A stretch of 64,000 nucleotides of DNA from Streptomyces sp. R41 (GTDB taxonomy: Bacteria; Actinomycetota; Actinomycetes; Streptomycetales; Streptomycetaceae): assembly GCF_041053055.1 (NCBI RefSeq), contig NZ_CP163443.1:4633001-4697000 (forward strand), written 5' to 3'. The position numbers and the translations under genes are program-made. Under the pieces are notes generated by a model. The model did no database searches and was not told the DNA's origin. It worked only from the letters and a program-made list of their open reading frames with translations. Positions 18,267 to 26,570 of this stretch are shown here, one piece after another (position 1 is the first letter of the stretch; each line of letters starts with the position of its first letter).

Positions 18267-18582
18267 CGCGGGCTCCTTCGCACGCGTATCGCCCGGGGGG
18301 TGGTGTGGGCGGGGGTGGGGACGGGGGTGTTGCGCTCAGCGGGGACAGAGGTGACAGGGGAGAGAGGGGTGAGAGGAGTGGTGCGGTGAGTGGAAGAGGC
18401 GGGGCCGGGGAAACCCCGCCTCTCCTCGGCGGCGGGACCGGGGGGATCCCACCTCCGTATGGCTGCGGCGGGGAAGGGGAGACCCCGCCGCTTCAGGGCC
18501 TGTTCAGGGGGCGTACGGGACGGGCGTGCCGCCGGGCTCACCAGACCCGTACGCGATCCGGCGTGCATGGCGCGCACGCCGC

Positions 18583-18782
18583 CAGCAAGCGATCCGTGCA
18601 CGCCGTGAGGGGCGCGCAGGCCGTGAGGAAGCGACCCGCGCAGACCGTGACGAAGAGATCCGTGCACGCCGTAGCGAAGTGAGCCGCACGCGCGGCAGCG
18701 AGGTGAGCCGTGCCGGCCGTGGCGCAGCCGGCCGCACTCGCCGTCGGGAAGCGATCCGCGCGCGCCGGAGATAAGCGATCCG
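18583..18782. repeat. Degenerate 21-24 bp repeats between fruK and fruA
   Basis: Units related to AAGCGATCCGTGCACGCCGTGA recur about eight times over 200 bp, ending just before the fruK stop. The whole 520-bp gap (18267-18786) has no convincing gene. In other operons of this type fruK and fruA are nearly adjacent, so the array looks like a later expansion. Confidence 0.6.
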
Positions 18783-18786
18783 GTGT

Positions 18787-19740
18787 TCATGACACGGGCT
18801 CCGTGAGTACGAGGTCCACCGGGACCTCCGACGTGACGGTCACGGCGGAGGGGTCGAGGTCGGCCGGGCCCGGCATCACGCTGCCGGGGAGTTGGACGGC
18901 CGCGGCGCCGTGGGCGACGGCGGAGGCGAGGGCCTCGGGGCCGTTGCCGCCGGCGATCAGGAAGCCGGCGAGCGAGGAGTCGCCGGCGCCCACGTTGCTG
19001 CGTACGACATCGACGCGCGCGCTGCCGAACCACGCACCCGTCGCGTCCACGAGCAACTGCCCGTCGGCGCCGAGGCTCGCGAGCACGGCGCGCGCGCCCA
19101 GCTCGCGCAACTCCTCGGCCGCCTTCACCGCGTCGCCCACCGTCGCGAGGGGGCGCCCGACGGCTTCCGCGAGCTCCTCGGCGTTGGGCTTCACCACGTC
19201 GGGCCGCTCGCGCAGCGCCGCGAGCAGCGCCGGGCCCGAGGTGTCCAGCGCGATCCGGGCGCCCGCCGCGTGCGCGCGGGCGACGAGGTCGGCGTACCAG
19301 GACGGGGCGAGCCCGCGCGGCAGGCTGCCGCAGCAGGTGATCCAGTCGGTGTCGCCGGCGCGGTACTGCTGCCGGACGGTCTCCAGGAGGAGTTCGGCCT
19401 CGGTGGCGGAGAGTTCGGGGCCGGGGGCGTTGATCTTCGTCAGGGTGCCGTCGGGTTCGGCGACCGAGATGTTCGAGCGGGTGGCTCCGGCGACCGGGAC
19501 CGGCGCGACCTCGATGCCTTGTGCGTCGAGCAGGTCGGCGACGAGTGCGCCGGGCGCACCGCCCAGGGGCAGTACGGCGACCGTGCGCTGTCCGGCGGCC
19601 GCGACCGCGCGCGAGACGTTCACGCCCTTGCCGCCCGGGTCCATGCGTTCGCCGGTGGCCCGGATGACCTCGCCGCGGTCGAGCGACGGGACCTCGTACG
19701 TACGGTCGAGGGACGGGTTGGGGGTGACGGTGAGGATCAT
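18787..19740 (-). CDS. fruK: 1-phosphofructokinase
   Basis: Phosphorylates the fructose-1-phosphate made by FruA to fructose-1,6-bisphosphate. The 317-residue PfkB-family protein starts MILTVTPNPSLDRTYEV from ATG 19740, has the substrate motif DPGGKGVNVSRAVAAAG and the catalytic SNVGAGDSSLAGF near residue 250, where Asp is the base. It lies 73 bp downstream of the DeoR-type regulator on the same strand. Family, length and neighbours agree. Confidence 0.95.
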   Translation of the reverse strand: MILTVTPNPSLDRTYEVPSLDRGEVIRATGERMDPGGKGVNVSRAVAAAGQRTVAVLPLGGAPGALVADLLDAQGIEVAPVPVAGATRSNISVAEPDGTLTKINAPGPELSATEAELLLETVRQQYRAGDTDWITCCGSLPRGLAPSWYADLVARAHAAGARIALDTSGPALLAALRERPDVVKPNAEELAEAVGRPLATVGDAVKAAEELRELGARAVLASLGADGQLLVDATGAWFGSARVDVVRSNVGAGDSSLAGFLIAGGNGPEALASAVAHGAAAVQLPGSVMPGPADLDPSAVTVTSEVPVDLVLTEPVS

Positions 19741-19813
19741 GCGCACTCGTTTCTCAACACACGGCACTTTCGTGCCGCTTGGACAACGCGGTACTTTCGC
19801 GCCGCTTGCCGCT

Positions 19814-20575
19814 CTACACACACAGCACTTCGGTGCCACCGCGCTCGATGGTGGCGGCGTCTTCGGGGCTCAGCCCCCGGTCGGTGATCAGCAGGTCCAC
19901 ATCGCTCAGGTCGCCGAAGCGGGCGAAGTGCTCCTGGCCGCTCTTGGAGGAGTCGGCGAGCAGCACCACGCGGCGCGCGGCACGCATGGTCGCGCGCTTG
20001 ACGGCTGCCTCGGCGAGGTCGGGGGTGGTCAGTCCGTAGTCGGCGGAGAAGCCGTTGGCTGCGATGAACAGCACATCGGCACGGATCTCGCCGTACGCAC
20101 GCAGCGCCCAGGCGTCCACGGCGGCGCGCGTACGGTGCCGTACGCGCCCCCCGACGAGATGGAGCTGGATGCCGGGGTGGTCCGCGAGACGGGCCGCGAT
20201 CGGCAGGCTGTGGGTGACCACGGTGAGCGTCGCCTCCAGGGGCAGCGCCCCGGCGAGGCGGGCGATCGTCGAGCCCGCGTCCAGGATCACCGTGCCGTCG
20301 GTCGGCAGCTCGGCGACCGCGGCCTCGGCGATGCGGTCCTTCTGGTCGGCCGCGGTGGACTCGCGCTCGGCGAGGTCGGGCTCGAAGTCCAGGCGCCCGG
20401 CCGGTATCGCGCCACCGTGCACACGGCGTACGAGACCCGCGCGGTCCAGGGTCTTCAGGTCCCGGCGGATGGTCTCCGCGGTGACCTGGAACTCCTCCGC
20501 CAGGGACAGCACGTCCACCCGGCCGCCGTCACGGGCGAGCCGGAGAATCTCCTGCTGCCGCTCCGGTGCGTACAT
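19814..20575 (-). CDS. DeoR/GlpR family regulator of the fructose operon
   Basis: 253 residues. The N-terminal DeoR helix-turn-helix is APERQQEILRLARDGGRVDV through FQVTAETIRRDLKTLDRAG. The DeoR C-terminal sugar-phosphate sensor domain includes TVILDAGSTIARLA and the family motifs VVLLADSSKSG and LITDRGLS. First gene of the fructose operon, so it probably represses itself, fruK and fruA until fructose-1-phosphate binds. A short CCGGA-TT-TCCGG palindrome (20630-20641) lies 55 bp upstream of the start and could be its operator. Confidence 0.9.
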   Translation of the reverse strand: MYAPERQQEILRLARDGGRVDVLSLAEEFQVTAETIRRDLKTLDRAGLVRRVHGGAIPAGRLDFEPDLAERESTAADQKDRIAEAAVAELPTDGTVILDAGSTIARLAGALPLEATLTVVTHSLPIAARLADHPGIQLHLVGGRVRHRTRAAVDAWALRAYGEIRADVLFIAANGFSADYGLTTPDLAEAAVKRATMRAARRVVLLADSSKSGQEHFARFGDLSDVDLLITDRGLSPEDAATIERGGTEVLCV

Positions 20576-20790
20576 GTCCGTTCGCCTCCGCTTGATGCCC
20601 GAACCTGTGGTTTCAATCGGAGGCTACGCCCGGATTTCCGGAAAGTAAACAGGCTCGGGCGCGATGTGGGCACAAACGGGCTTCGGGCACGTCCCTCCTG
20701 CCACAATGGCGCTCATCCGAAACAGCGCTGCCCGGCGGTTTGCGCACGAGCGCAACCCGCCGGGCAGTCCGGCCGAAGTCCGGGCAGAGG

Positions 20791-22302
20791 TCAGGAGACG
20801 AGCATCGGCTCCTTCTCTCCCTCCGGGACGTCGACCGCCTCCACGCTCTCCGCAGAGGATCGACGCGGCAGCGCGAACATCAGCAGGAAGATGACCGCCA
20901 TCACCACCGCGACCCAGCCCAGCGCGTACTGGAAGGCGTGCACGAAGGCGGGGCCCACCTGCGCCGGGGTCAGCCGGTCGCCGATCTCGCCGAAGAAGAG
21001 GACCGACACCAGCCCGAGTCCCAGCGCGTTGCCCATCTGCTGCACGGTGTTGATGAGCCCGGACGCCGAACCGGAGTGCTCGCGCGGGACCTCCGACAGC
21101 ACCGCGTCCGTCAGCGGGGCCACGATGAAGCCCATGCCCGTGCCCATGACCACCAGCGGAAGCGCCATCTGCCAGGAGGCGATGGACATCCCGTACCGGT
21201 CGGACTCCCAGATGTAGAGCAGCACTCCGAGGGCCATGATCAGCGCGCCCGCCTGCAGCACCTTGCGTCCGAAGCGCGGCACCAGCAGCTGCACCGACAT
21301 GCCGGCGGCCGCCGACACGGCGATCGAGAACGGCACTCCGGTCAGGCCCGCCCGCAGCAGGCTCCAGCCGAGACCGATCTGCAGGTACAGCGTCCAGACC
21401 AGGAAGAAGATGCCGAGCGCGACGCCGAAGACGGTCTGTACGGCGATACCCGCCGCGAAGCTCTTCACCTTGAACAGGGAGAGCTCGACGAGAGGGGAAC
21501 CGTCGATCCGCGTCTTGCGCTTCTCGTACGCCACCAGCGCCGCGAAGACGACGAGGGCGCCGACCATCGACACGTACCCCCACAGCGGCCAGCCCAGCTC
21601 ACGACCGCGGGTCAGCGGGTAGAGCAGCATCAGCAGACCGAGGGTGACGAGAGCGACGCCGACGAGGTCGAGCTTCAGCGCCTTCGGCGCCTTGGACTCG
21701 CTGATGAACCGGCTGCCCAGGATCAACGCGGCCACGCCCACCGGCAGGTTGATGAGGAAGATCGGCCGCCATTCCAGACCGAAGAGGTTCCACTCGGTGA
21801 GCAGTGCGCCGAGGAGAGGACCGGACACGGCTCCCAGCCCGACGATCGCTCCGAACAGCCCGAACACCTTGCCGCGCTCGTGCGCCGGGAAGGTGGCGTG
21901 CACGATCGACAGCACCTGCGGCACCATCATCGCGGCCATCCCGCCCTGCAGGATGCGCGAGGCGACGAGCATCTCCGGGTTCGCGGCGAAGCCGCACAGG
22001 GCCGAGGCGATCGTGAAACCGCCTATGCCGAGGAGGAAGAGCCGCTTGCGGCCGTGGATGTCGCCGAGCCGCCCACCGGTGATCAGCCCGGCGGCGAAGG
22101 CCAGCGCATAGCCCGCAGTGATCCACTGGATCTGGCTGAACGAGGCGCCGGCGTCCTTCTGGATCGACGGGATGGCGATGTTGACGATCGTGACGTCGAC
22201 CAGGTCCATGAAGGCCGCGGTCATCACGATGGCGAGGGCGAACCAACGCCGTCGGTCGGCCACGTCGGCCGGGCTGTTGAGAGTGGTCTCGGTGGAGGTC
22301 AT
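20791..22302 (-). CDS. DHA2-type MFS efflux transporter (14 segments)
   Basis: 503 residues, EmrB/QacA subfamily. Motif C-like FMDLVDVTIVNIAIPSI in segment 1, motif A GGRLGDIHGRKRLFLLG after segment 2, GLGAVSGPLLGALL in segment 5, and 14 predicted segments. A drug or metabolite exporter driven by the proton gradient by family. It is divergent from a WYL-domain regulator, with a palindrome between the two starts, so that regulator probably controls it. Confidence 0.9.
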   Translation of the reverse strand: MTSTETTLNSPADVADRRRWFALAIVMTAAFMDLVDVTIVNIAIPSIQKDAGASFSQIQWITAGYALAFAAGLITGGRLGDIHGRKRLFLLGIGGFTIASALCGFAANPEMLVASRILQGGMAAMMVPQVLSIVHATFPAHERGKVFGLFGAIVGLGAVSGPLLGALLTEWNLFGLEWRPIFLINLPVGVAALILGSRFISESKAPKALKLDLVGVALVTLGLLMLLYPLTRGRELGWPLWGYVSMVGALVVFAALVAYEKRKTRIDGSPLVELSLFKVKSFAAGIAVQTVFGVALGIFFLVWTLYLQIGLGWSLLRAGLTGVPFSIAVSAAAGMSVQLLVPRFGRKVLQAGALIMALGVLLYIWESDRYGMSIASWQMALPLVVMGTGMGFIVAPLTDAVLSEVPREHSGSASGLINTVQQMGNALGLGLVSVLFFGEIGDRLTPAQVGPAFVHAFQYALGWVAVVMAVIFLLMFALPRRSSAESVEAVDVPEGEKEPMLVS

Positions 22303-22323
22303 GTCTCAAAGCTACGGCCTTAT

Positions 22324-22342
22324 TAGGTCAGATCATGTCCTA
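22324..22342. promoter_or_regulatory. Palindromic operator between MFS and WYL regulator
   Basis: TAGGTCA-N5-TGTCCTA (six of seven arm positions complementary) lies in the 62-bp gap between the divergent starts. It is the obvious binding site for the adjacent regulator. Confidence 0.6.
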
Positions 22343-22364
22343 GTTGTGCGGCATCCTCGAACTC

Positions 22365-23360
22365 ATGACAACGGATACGCCGGCCCGGCTTCTCCAGCTC
22401 CTGTCCCTCCTCCAGACGCCCCGCGAATGGCCCGGCGGTGAGCTCTCCGAGCGGCTCGGGGTCTCCCGTCGCACCGTCCGGCGGGACATCGACCGGCTAC
22501 GTGAGCTGGGCTATCCGGTGCAGGCGACCAAGGGCGCCGACGGCGGGTACCGGCTGGTGGCGGGGAAGGCGATGCCGCCGCTGGTGCTCGACGACGAGGA
22601 GGCCGTGGCGATCGCGGTGGGCCTGCGGGCCGGCGCCGGGCACGCCGTCGAGGGCGTGGACGAGGCATCGGTGCGGGCGCTGGCCAAGCTGGAACAGGTG
22701 CTGCCGTCCCGCCTGCGGCACCGCGTCGCCACACTCCAAGCCGCGACCACGCCGCTGACCAGCGGAGACGGGGCGAGTATCGCGCCCGAGACGCTGACCG
22801 TGATGGCGTCGTGCGTCGCCGGGCGGGAGCGGCTGCGGTTCGCGTACCGCTCCGGGGACGGGACGCCGTCGCGACGGCTGACCGAGCCGTACCGGCTCGT
22901 CTCCACCGGCCGTCGCTGGTACCTCGTCGCCTACGACCTCGATCGCGAGGACTGGCGTACCTTCCGCGTCGACCGGGTCGCCGAGCCCTTCCCGACAGGG
23001 GCACGGTTCACGCCGCGCGAACTGCCCACGGGCAGCGCGGCGGAGTATCTGCGGCAGTCGATGTTCCGACGTCAGCAGACGTACGAGTTCGAGGTCACCT
23101 TCGCCGCGCCCGCCGAGTTCGTCGCGGCGCGCCTGCCCGCCTGGCTCGGCGCGCCCGAGCCGATCGACGACCACAGCTGCCGGCTGCGGTCCTCCGCGGG
23201 CGACTCCGTCGAGTGGCTGGCAGTGCGGATAGCGATGGTCGACTGCGAGTTCGAGGTCCGGGAGCCACCGGAACTGGTGGGATATCTACGTGAGTTGGGC
23301 GGCCGCCTGACACGAGCGGCGGGCGACCCGGACCAGGAACCGGGCCTCGCCGCGCCGTGA
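22365..23360 (+). CDS. HTH/WYL domain transcriptional regulator
   Basis: 331 residues from ATG 22365. A winged-helix HTH_11 domain (ARLLQLLSLLQTPREWPGGE then LGVSRRTVRRDIDRLRELGY) is followed by a WYL domain (ERLRFAYRSGDGTPSRR, RRWYLVAYDLDREDWRTFR) and a WCX extension. WYL regulators usually sense small molecules or nucleic acids. No ribosome site precedes the ATG, so the mRNA may be leaderless; GTG 22344 is an alternative start. Probably controls the divergent MFS gene through the palindrome between them. Confidence 0.9.
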   Translation: MTTDTPARLLQLLSLLQTPREWPGGELSERLGVSRRTVRRDIDRLRELGYPVQATKGADGGYRLVAGKAMPPLVLDDEEAVAIAVGLRAGAGHAVEGVDEASVRALAKLEQVLPSRLRHRVATLQAATTPLTSGDGASIAPETLTVMASCVAGRERLRFAYRSGDGTPSRRLTEPYRLVSTGRRWYLVAYDLDREDWRTFRVDRVAEPFPTGARFTPRELPTGSAAEYLRQSMFRRQQTYEFEVTFAAPAEFVAARLPAWLGAPEPIDDHSCRLRSSAGDSVEWLAVRIAMVDCEFEVREPPELVGYLRELGGRLTRAAGDPDQEPGLAAP

Positions 23361-23392
23361 CGTACACGGGCCGCGGCGCGGGGAACTGCTTT

Positions 23393-23500
23393 TAGGGGCG
23401 CGGGGAACTGCGCGACAAGCCCCCACCCACCCGCAGCCGAAAAACGACCCGGGGGGTCTGGGGGCACAGCCCCCAGGTACGGGACGGGTAGGGGCGGAGG
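23393..23500. repeat. Dispersed Streptomyces intergenic repeat
   Basis: The stretch around GGGGCGCGGGGAACTGCG and the perfect hairpin CTGGGGGC-ACA-GCCCCCAG (23458-23476) followed by GGTACGGGACGGGTAGGGG is a sequence I recognise as repeated between genes in many Streptomyces chromosomes. It sits between two converging genes and may act as a terminator. Confidence 0.6.
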
Positions 23501-23519
23501 GGGCGAGAACCCGCGTTGA

Positions 23520-24359
23520 TCATCCGGCACCCCAGGGAAAGTCACGAAGGGCCCCGAGATTGCGCACCGCGAGGGCGACGGGACCGTCGGGCCCGTCGGC
23601 CGCGTCCTCGCCGGCCGCCCACGCCTCCACCGCCACACGCACGGCCGCGCCGGCCACAGCGGCGCTGAGGCGGAGTTCGAGGGAAGCCCCGACCACCGGC
23701 CACCCGTCGGCCGACTCCCCGGCACCCCCGGTATCGCCGGTATCGCCGGCACTCCTCGCCGCCAGCGCCCCCGCCAACATCCGCTCCGCCGTCTGGCACG
23801 CCTCACCCCACACCCGCAGCAGCGCAGGATTCCCCTCGGCCAGGCGGAGGAGCGAGCGGACCCATTCCAGGGACTCGGGACGGACACCGACGCCCGGGGT
23901 CAAGGTGGAGACGACGGCATGGTGGAGGGCCTCGGGCACCGGCAGCTGGGCCGGGGCGTCACGGACCGCCTCGACCCATTTCTGGGCACCGGCGGCGAAG
24001 AGGGGGCCGAGGGACTCCTCCTTGCTCCCGAAGTACCGGTAGAAGGTGCGGGGCGCGACCCCGGCCGCTCGGGCGATGTCCTCGGCACGGGTGGCCCGCA
24101 GACCATCGCGCATGAAGAGCCCCGCCGCGGCCCGGGCGATCTCCATCCGGGTGGCCGCCTTGCGCCGCTCGGTCAGCGAGGGACCGGCAACGGCCGCACG
24201 GCCGGCAGAGGCAGGGGCAGAAGCCGAGGCAGAGGCTGAAGCCGGGGCCGGTCTGCCGGAGGAGGCAGAGGCGGACGCAGAGGCAGAAGCAGAGCCAGAG
24301 CCAGAGTCAGAAGCCGCTCGGCCGGTGGAGGTGCGCACCACGCGTTCGGTACCGGTCAC
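23520..24359 (-). CDS. TetR family regulator with Ser/Ala-rich N-terminal extension
   Basis: 279 residues from GTG 24359. Residues 15-60 are a low-complexity Ser/Ala/Pro tract encoded by GGCAGA/GAGGCA microsatellite DNA. The TetR DNA-binding domain follows (RRKAATRMEIARAAAGLFMR, AEDIARAAGVAPRTFYRYFGSKE) and then a MftR/TetR-type ligand domain. An internal start after the repeat cannot be excluded. Two inverted repeats lie just upstream, suggesting self-repression. The regulated pathway is unknown. Confidence 0.85.
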   Translation of the reverse strand: MTGTERVVRTSTGRAASDSGSGSASASASASASSGRPAPASASASASAPASAGRAAVAGPSLTERRKAATRMEIARAAAGLFMRDGLRATRAEDIARAAGVAPRTFYRYFGSKEESLGPLFAAGAQKWVEAVRDAPAQLPVPEALHHAVVSTLTPGVGVRPESLEWVRSLLRLAEGNPALLRVWGEACQTAERMLAGALAARSAGDTGDTGGAGESADGWPVVGASLELRLSAAVAGAAVRVAVEAWAAGEDAADGPDGPVALAVRNLGALRDFPWGAG

Positions 24360-24363
24360 GGTC

Positions 24364-24395
24364 GGCAGATTATGCCCCTGTGGCAGAATCTGCCA
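24364..24395. promoter_or_regulatory. Two TetR-type palindromes upstream of the Ser/Ala-rich TetR
   Basis: TGGCAGAATCTGCCA (24381-24395) is a perfect 15-base palindrome. GGCAGATTATGCC (24364-24376) is a related imperfect copy 5-20 bases upstream of the GTG start. This is the layout expected for autoregulation. Confidence 0.7.
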
Positions 24396-24554
24396 TCCGG
24401 GTCACCCCGGGGTTCAGGTTCGGGGTGGCCCGGCCACGACCTGCCCGGAAACAGGGCCGCGACCTGCCCGCGAACAACCCCTCACCCCTGAAGCAACGAA
24501 GCAACGAAGCGCACAAACCTCACCCCCCAAGCCCCCGGAACGCAAAATAGAGCC

Positions 24555-24636
24555 GAGCCCCGGCGCCAGGGGGGGAAGGCGCCGAAGCTCGACTCGTGAA
24601 GAGTCCCGGCGCGGGGGGGGGAGTGCGTCGGGACTC
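24555..24636 (-). terminator. Two GC-rich hairpins downstream of hrdD
   Basis: GGCGCC-N10-GGCGCC with flanking GAGC/GCTC pairs (24555-24590), and GAGTCCCG pairing with CGGGACTC (24601-24636) around a loop containing G9. Both are downstream of hrdD on the minus strand and probably end its transcript. The remaining sequence of the 450-bp gap holds no gene I can support. Confidence 0.5.
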
Positions 24637-24812
24637 GGTTCTGGGCGGGGCGAGTGGGTACGCCCCGGATGGAACCCTGAACCCGGGGCCCTGAAGTCTT
24701 GTGCCCAGAGCCCAGCAGGTTGAAGCGGCTTTACATGGCCATGTCTGGTCGACTTGTGGCCAACGTGGCCGGCGGGTCCGTACGGTCCGCGCGAGGCGGG
24801 CCCGTACGAGCC

Positions 24813-25811
24813 TTACGCCGCCGCGTCGAACCCCGTGTCACGGGCCAGCTTCTTCAGCTCGAGCAGCGCGTGCTTCTCGATCTGGCGGATCCGCTCGCGG
24901 GTGAGACCGTGCTCCTTGCCGACCTCCGTGAGCGTGCGCTCGCGGCCGTCCTCGATGCCGTACCGCATCTTGATGATGGAGGCCGTGCGCTGGTCGAGGC
25001 GGCCGATCAGGTCGTCCAGCTCCTCGCTGCGCAGCAGCGTCATGACGGACTGCTCGGGCGATTCCGCGGAGGTGTCCTCCAGCAGGTCGCCGAACTGGGT
25101 CTCGCCCTGGTCGTCCACCGCCATGTTCAGCGAGACCGGGTCGCGGGCCCAGTCCAGGACGTCACCCACGCGCTCCGGCGTCGAACCGAGCTCGGCGGCG
25201 ATGTCCGCGTGCTCCGGGTCGCGCCCGTGCTCACGGTTGAACTCGCGCTGCACGCGCCGGATCCGGCCCAGCTCCTCGACCAGGTGGACGGGGAGGCGGA
25301 TCGTGCGCGACTGGTCGGCGATGGAGCGGGTGATGGCCTGGCGGATCCACCACGTCGCGTACGTCGAGAACTTGAAGCCCTTGCGGTAGTCGAACTTCTC
25401 GACCGCGCGGACCAGACCCGCGTTGCCCTCCTGGATCAGGTCGAGCAGGGGCAGGCCGCTGCGCGGATAGCGTCGGGCGACGGCGACGACCAGTCGGAGG
25501 TTCGAGCGGATGAAGACGTCCTTCGCTCGCTCGCCCTCGACGACCAGCGCCTCGAGCTCCTCGCGGGACGCGTCCGCCCTGGCCTCTTCCTCACCGTCGA
25601 GGATCTGCCGCGCGAACACACCCGCCTCGATGATCTGGGACAGCTCGACTTCCTTGGCGGCGTCGAGCAGTGGCGTACGCGCGATCTCGTCGAGGTACAT
25701 GCCGACCAGGTCGCGGTCGGCGATCTCGCCGCCTACGACGCGAACACTGCGTGCCGCGTCGCTGGTCTCGCCGCTGGCGGACTGACGACGGGCGACGGCA
25801 CGGGTTGCCAT
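24813..25811 (-). CDS. hrdD: RNA polymerase principal-like sigma factor HrdD
   Basis: 332-residue sigma-70 group 1/2 factor. MATRAVARRQSASGET is the HrdD start. Region 1.2/2.1 begins DRDLVGMYLDEIARTPLL. Region 2 is NLRLVVAVARRYPRSGLPLL through KFSTYATWWIRQAITRSI. Region 4.2 is TLTEVGKEHGLTRERIRQIE. HrdD is dispensable in S. coelicolor and its length matches. The neighbourhood (TetR on one side, fructose operon beyond) also matches S. coelicolor. A sigma-R type promoter is visible upstream. Confidence 0.95.
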   Translation of the reverse strand: MATRAVARRQSASGETSDAARSVRVVGGEIADRDLVGMYLDEIARTPLLDAAKEVELSQIIEAGVFARQILDGEEEARADASREELEALVVEGERAKDVFIRSNLRLVVAVARRYPRSGLPLLDLIQEGNAGLVRAVEKFDYRKGFKFSTYATWWIRQAITRSIADQSRTIRLPVHLVEELGRIRRVQREFNREHGRDPEHADIAAELGSTPERVGDVLDWARDPVSLNMAVDDQGETQFGDLLEDTSAESPEQSVMTLLRSEELDDLIGRLDQRTASIIKMRYGIEDGRERTLTEVGKEHGLTRERIRQIEKHALLELKKLARDTGFDAAA

Positions 25812-25893
25812 GCGTGCTCCCTTGCGATGGTGGCTTGCGGGTGGTCCTGGACTTGGGGCTCACCCTCCCGGGTGCCCGGCATCCGAAGGAAAC

Positions 25894-25919
25894 AACGACT
25901 GGAATCCGGACAGAATTCC
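25894..25919 (-). promoter_or_regulatory. Sigma-R type promoter for hrdD
   Basis: On the minus strand GGAAT (25919-25915) is followed after exactly 18 bases by GTT (25896-25894), the GGAAT-N18-GTT consensus of the thiol-stress factor sigma-R. It lies about 85-105 bases upstream of the hrdD ATG. HrdD transcription by sigma-R is known in S. coelicolor. Confidence 0.75.
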
Positions 25920-25979
25920 CAAGCCGCCCCTCGATTTTTCTGATCATGCAGTACCCTGTCCGGCCACAGAGGAGGACGG

Positions 25980-26507
25980 ATGCCGTCGGAACGTACAGAT
26001 GTGCAGGTCAGGCCAGGAATCGAGAGCGATCTCGACGCCCTCACGGACATCTACAACCACTACGTACGTGAGACGCCCATCACGTTCGACACCGCGGTCT
26101 TCACGTCGGAAGAGCGTCGCTCGTGGCTGCTCTCCCACCCTGAAGACGGACCGCACCGCCTGATGGTTGCCACGGACGAAATCTCACAGGCGATTCTTGG
26201 GTACGCCACATCCAGCGCCTTTCGCGTGAAGCCCGCGTACGACACCTCCGTGGAGGTCACCATCTACCTCGCCCCGGGCGCCGGTGGCCGCGGCGTCGGC
26301 ACCCGCCTCTACGAGGCCCTCTTCGAAGCCCTCGCCGAGGAGGACCTGCACCGCGCCTACGCCGGCATCGCCCAGCCCGAGAAGAACGAAGCGTCCGTGC
26401 GGCTGCACGAACGCTTCGGGTTCCGGCACGTCGGCACGTACCGCGAGGTGGGCCGCAAGTTCGACCGCTACTGGGATGTGGCCTGGTACGAGAAAGAGCT
26501 CTCGTAG
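25980..26507 (+). CDS. GNAT family N-acetyltransferase, phosphinothricin acetyltransferase-like
   Basis: 175 residues from ATG 25980, preceded by GAGGAGG. The start DVQVRPGIESDLDALTDIYNHYV and ETPITFDT resemble the PAT/Bar family. The acetyl-CoA loop is GAGGRGVGTRLYEALF, and HERFGFRHVGTYREVGRKFDRYWDVAWYEK is the usual C-terminal part. Probably acetylates an amino-acid-like amine; true phosphinothricin activity is not shown. The stop codon lies inside a 23-bp repeat. Confidence 0.88.
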   Translation: MPSERTDVQVRPGIESDLDALTDIYNHYVRETPITFDTAVFTSEERRSWLLSHPEDGPHRLMVATDEISQAILGYATSSAFRVKPAYDTSVEVTIYLAPGAGGRGVGTRLYEALFEALAEEDLHRAYAGIAQPEKNEASVRLHERFGFRHVGTYREVGRKFDRYWDVAWYEKELS

Positions 26508-26567
26508 CCCCGGTCGGATGCCTCTCGTAGCCCCGGTCAGGAGCCTCTCGCAGCCACGGTCAGGTGC
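26499..26567. repeat. 23-bp tandem repeat at the end of the GNAT gene
   Basis: CTCTCGTAGCCCCGGTC-type units start at 26499, 26522 and 26545, exact 23-bp spacing. The first unit contains the TAG stop of the acetyltransferase. It lies between converging genes. Confidence 0.7.
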
Positions 26568-26570
26568 GGG

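Noticed and set aside
16083..18389. A 768-codon plus-strand open frame opposite fruA
   Set aside because: Arg/Asp/Gly/His-rich antisense reading of fruA; no domain, and the fruA product is complete with all PTS phosphorylation sites.
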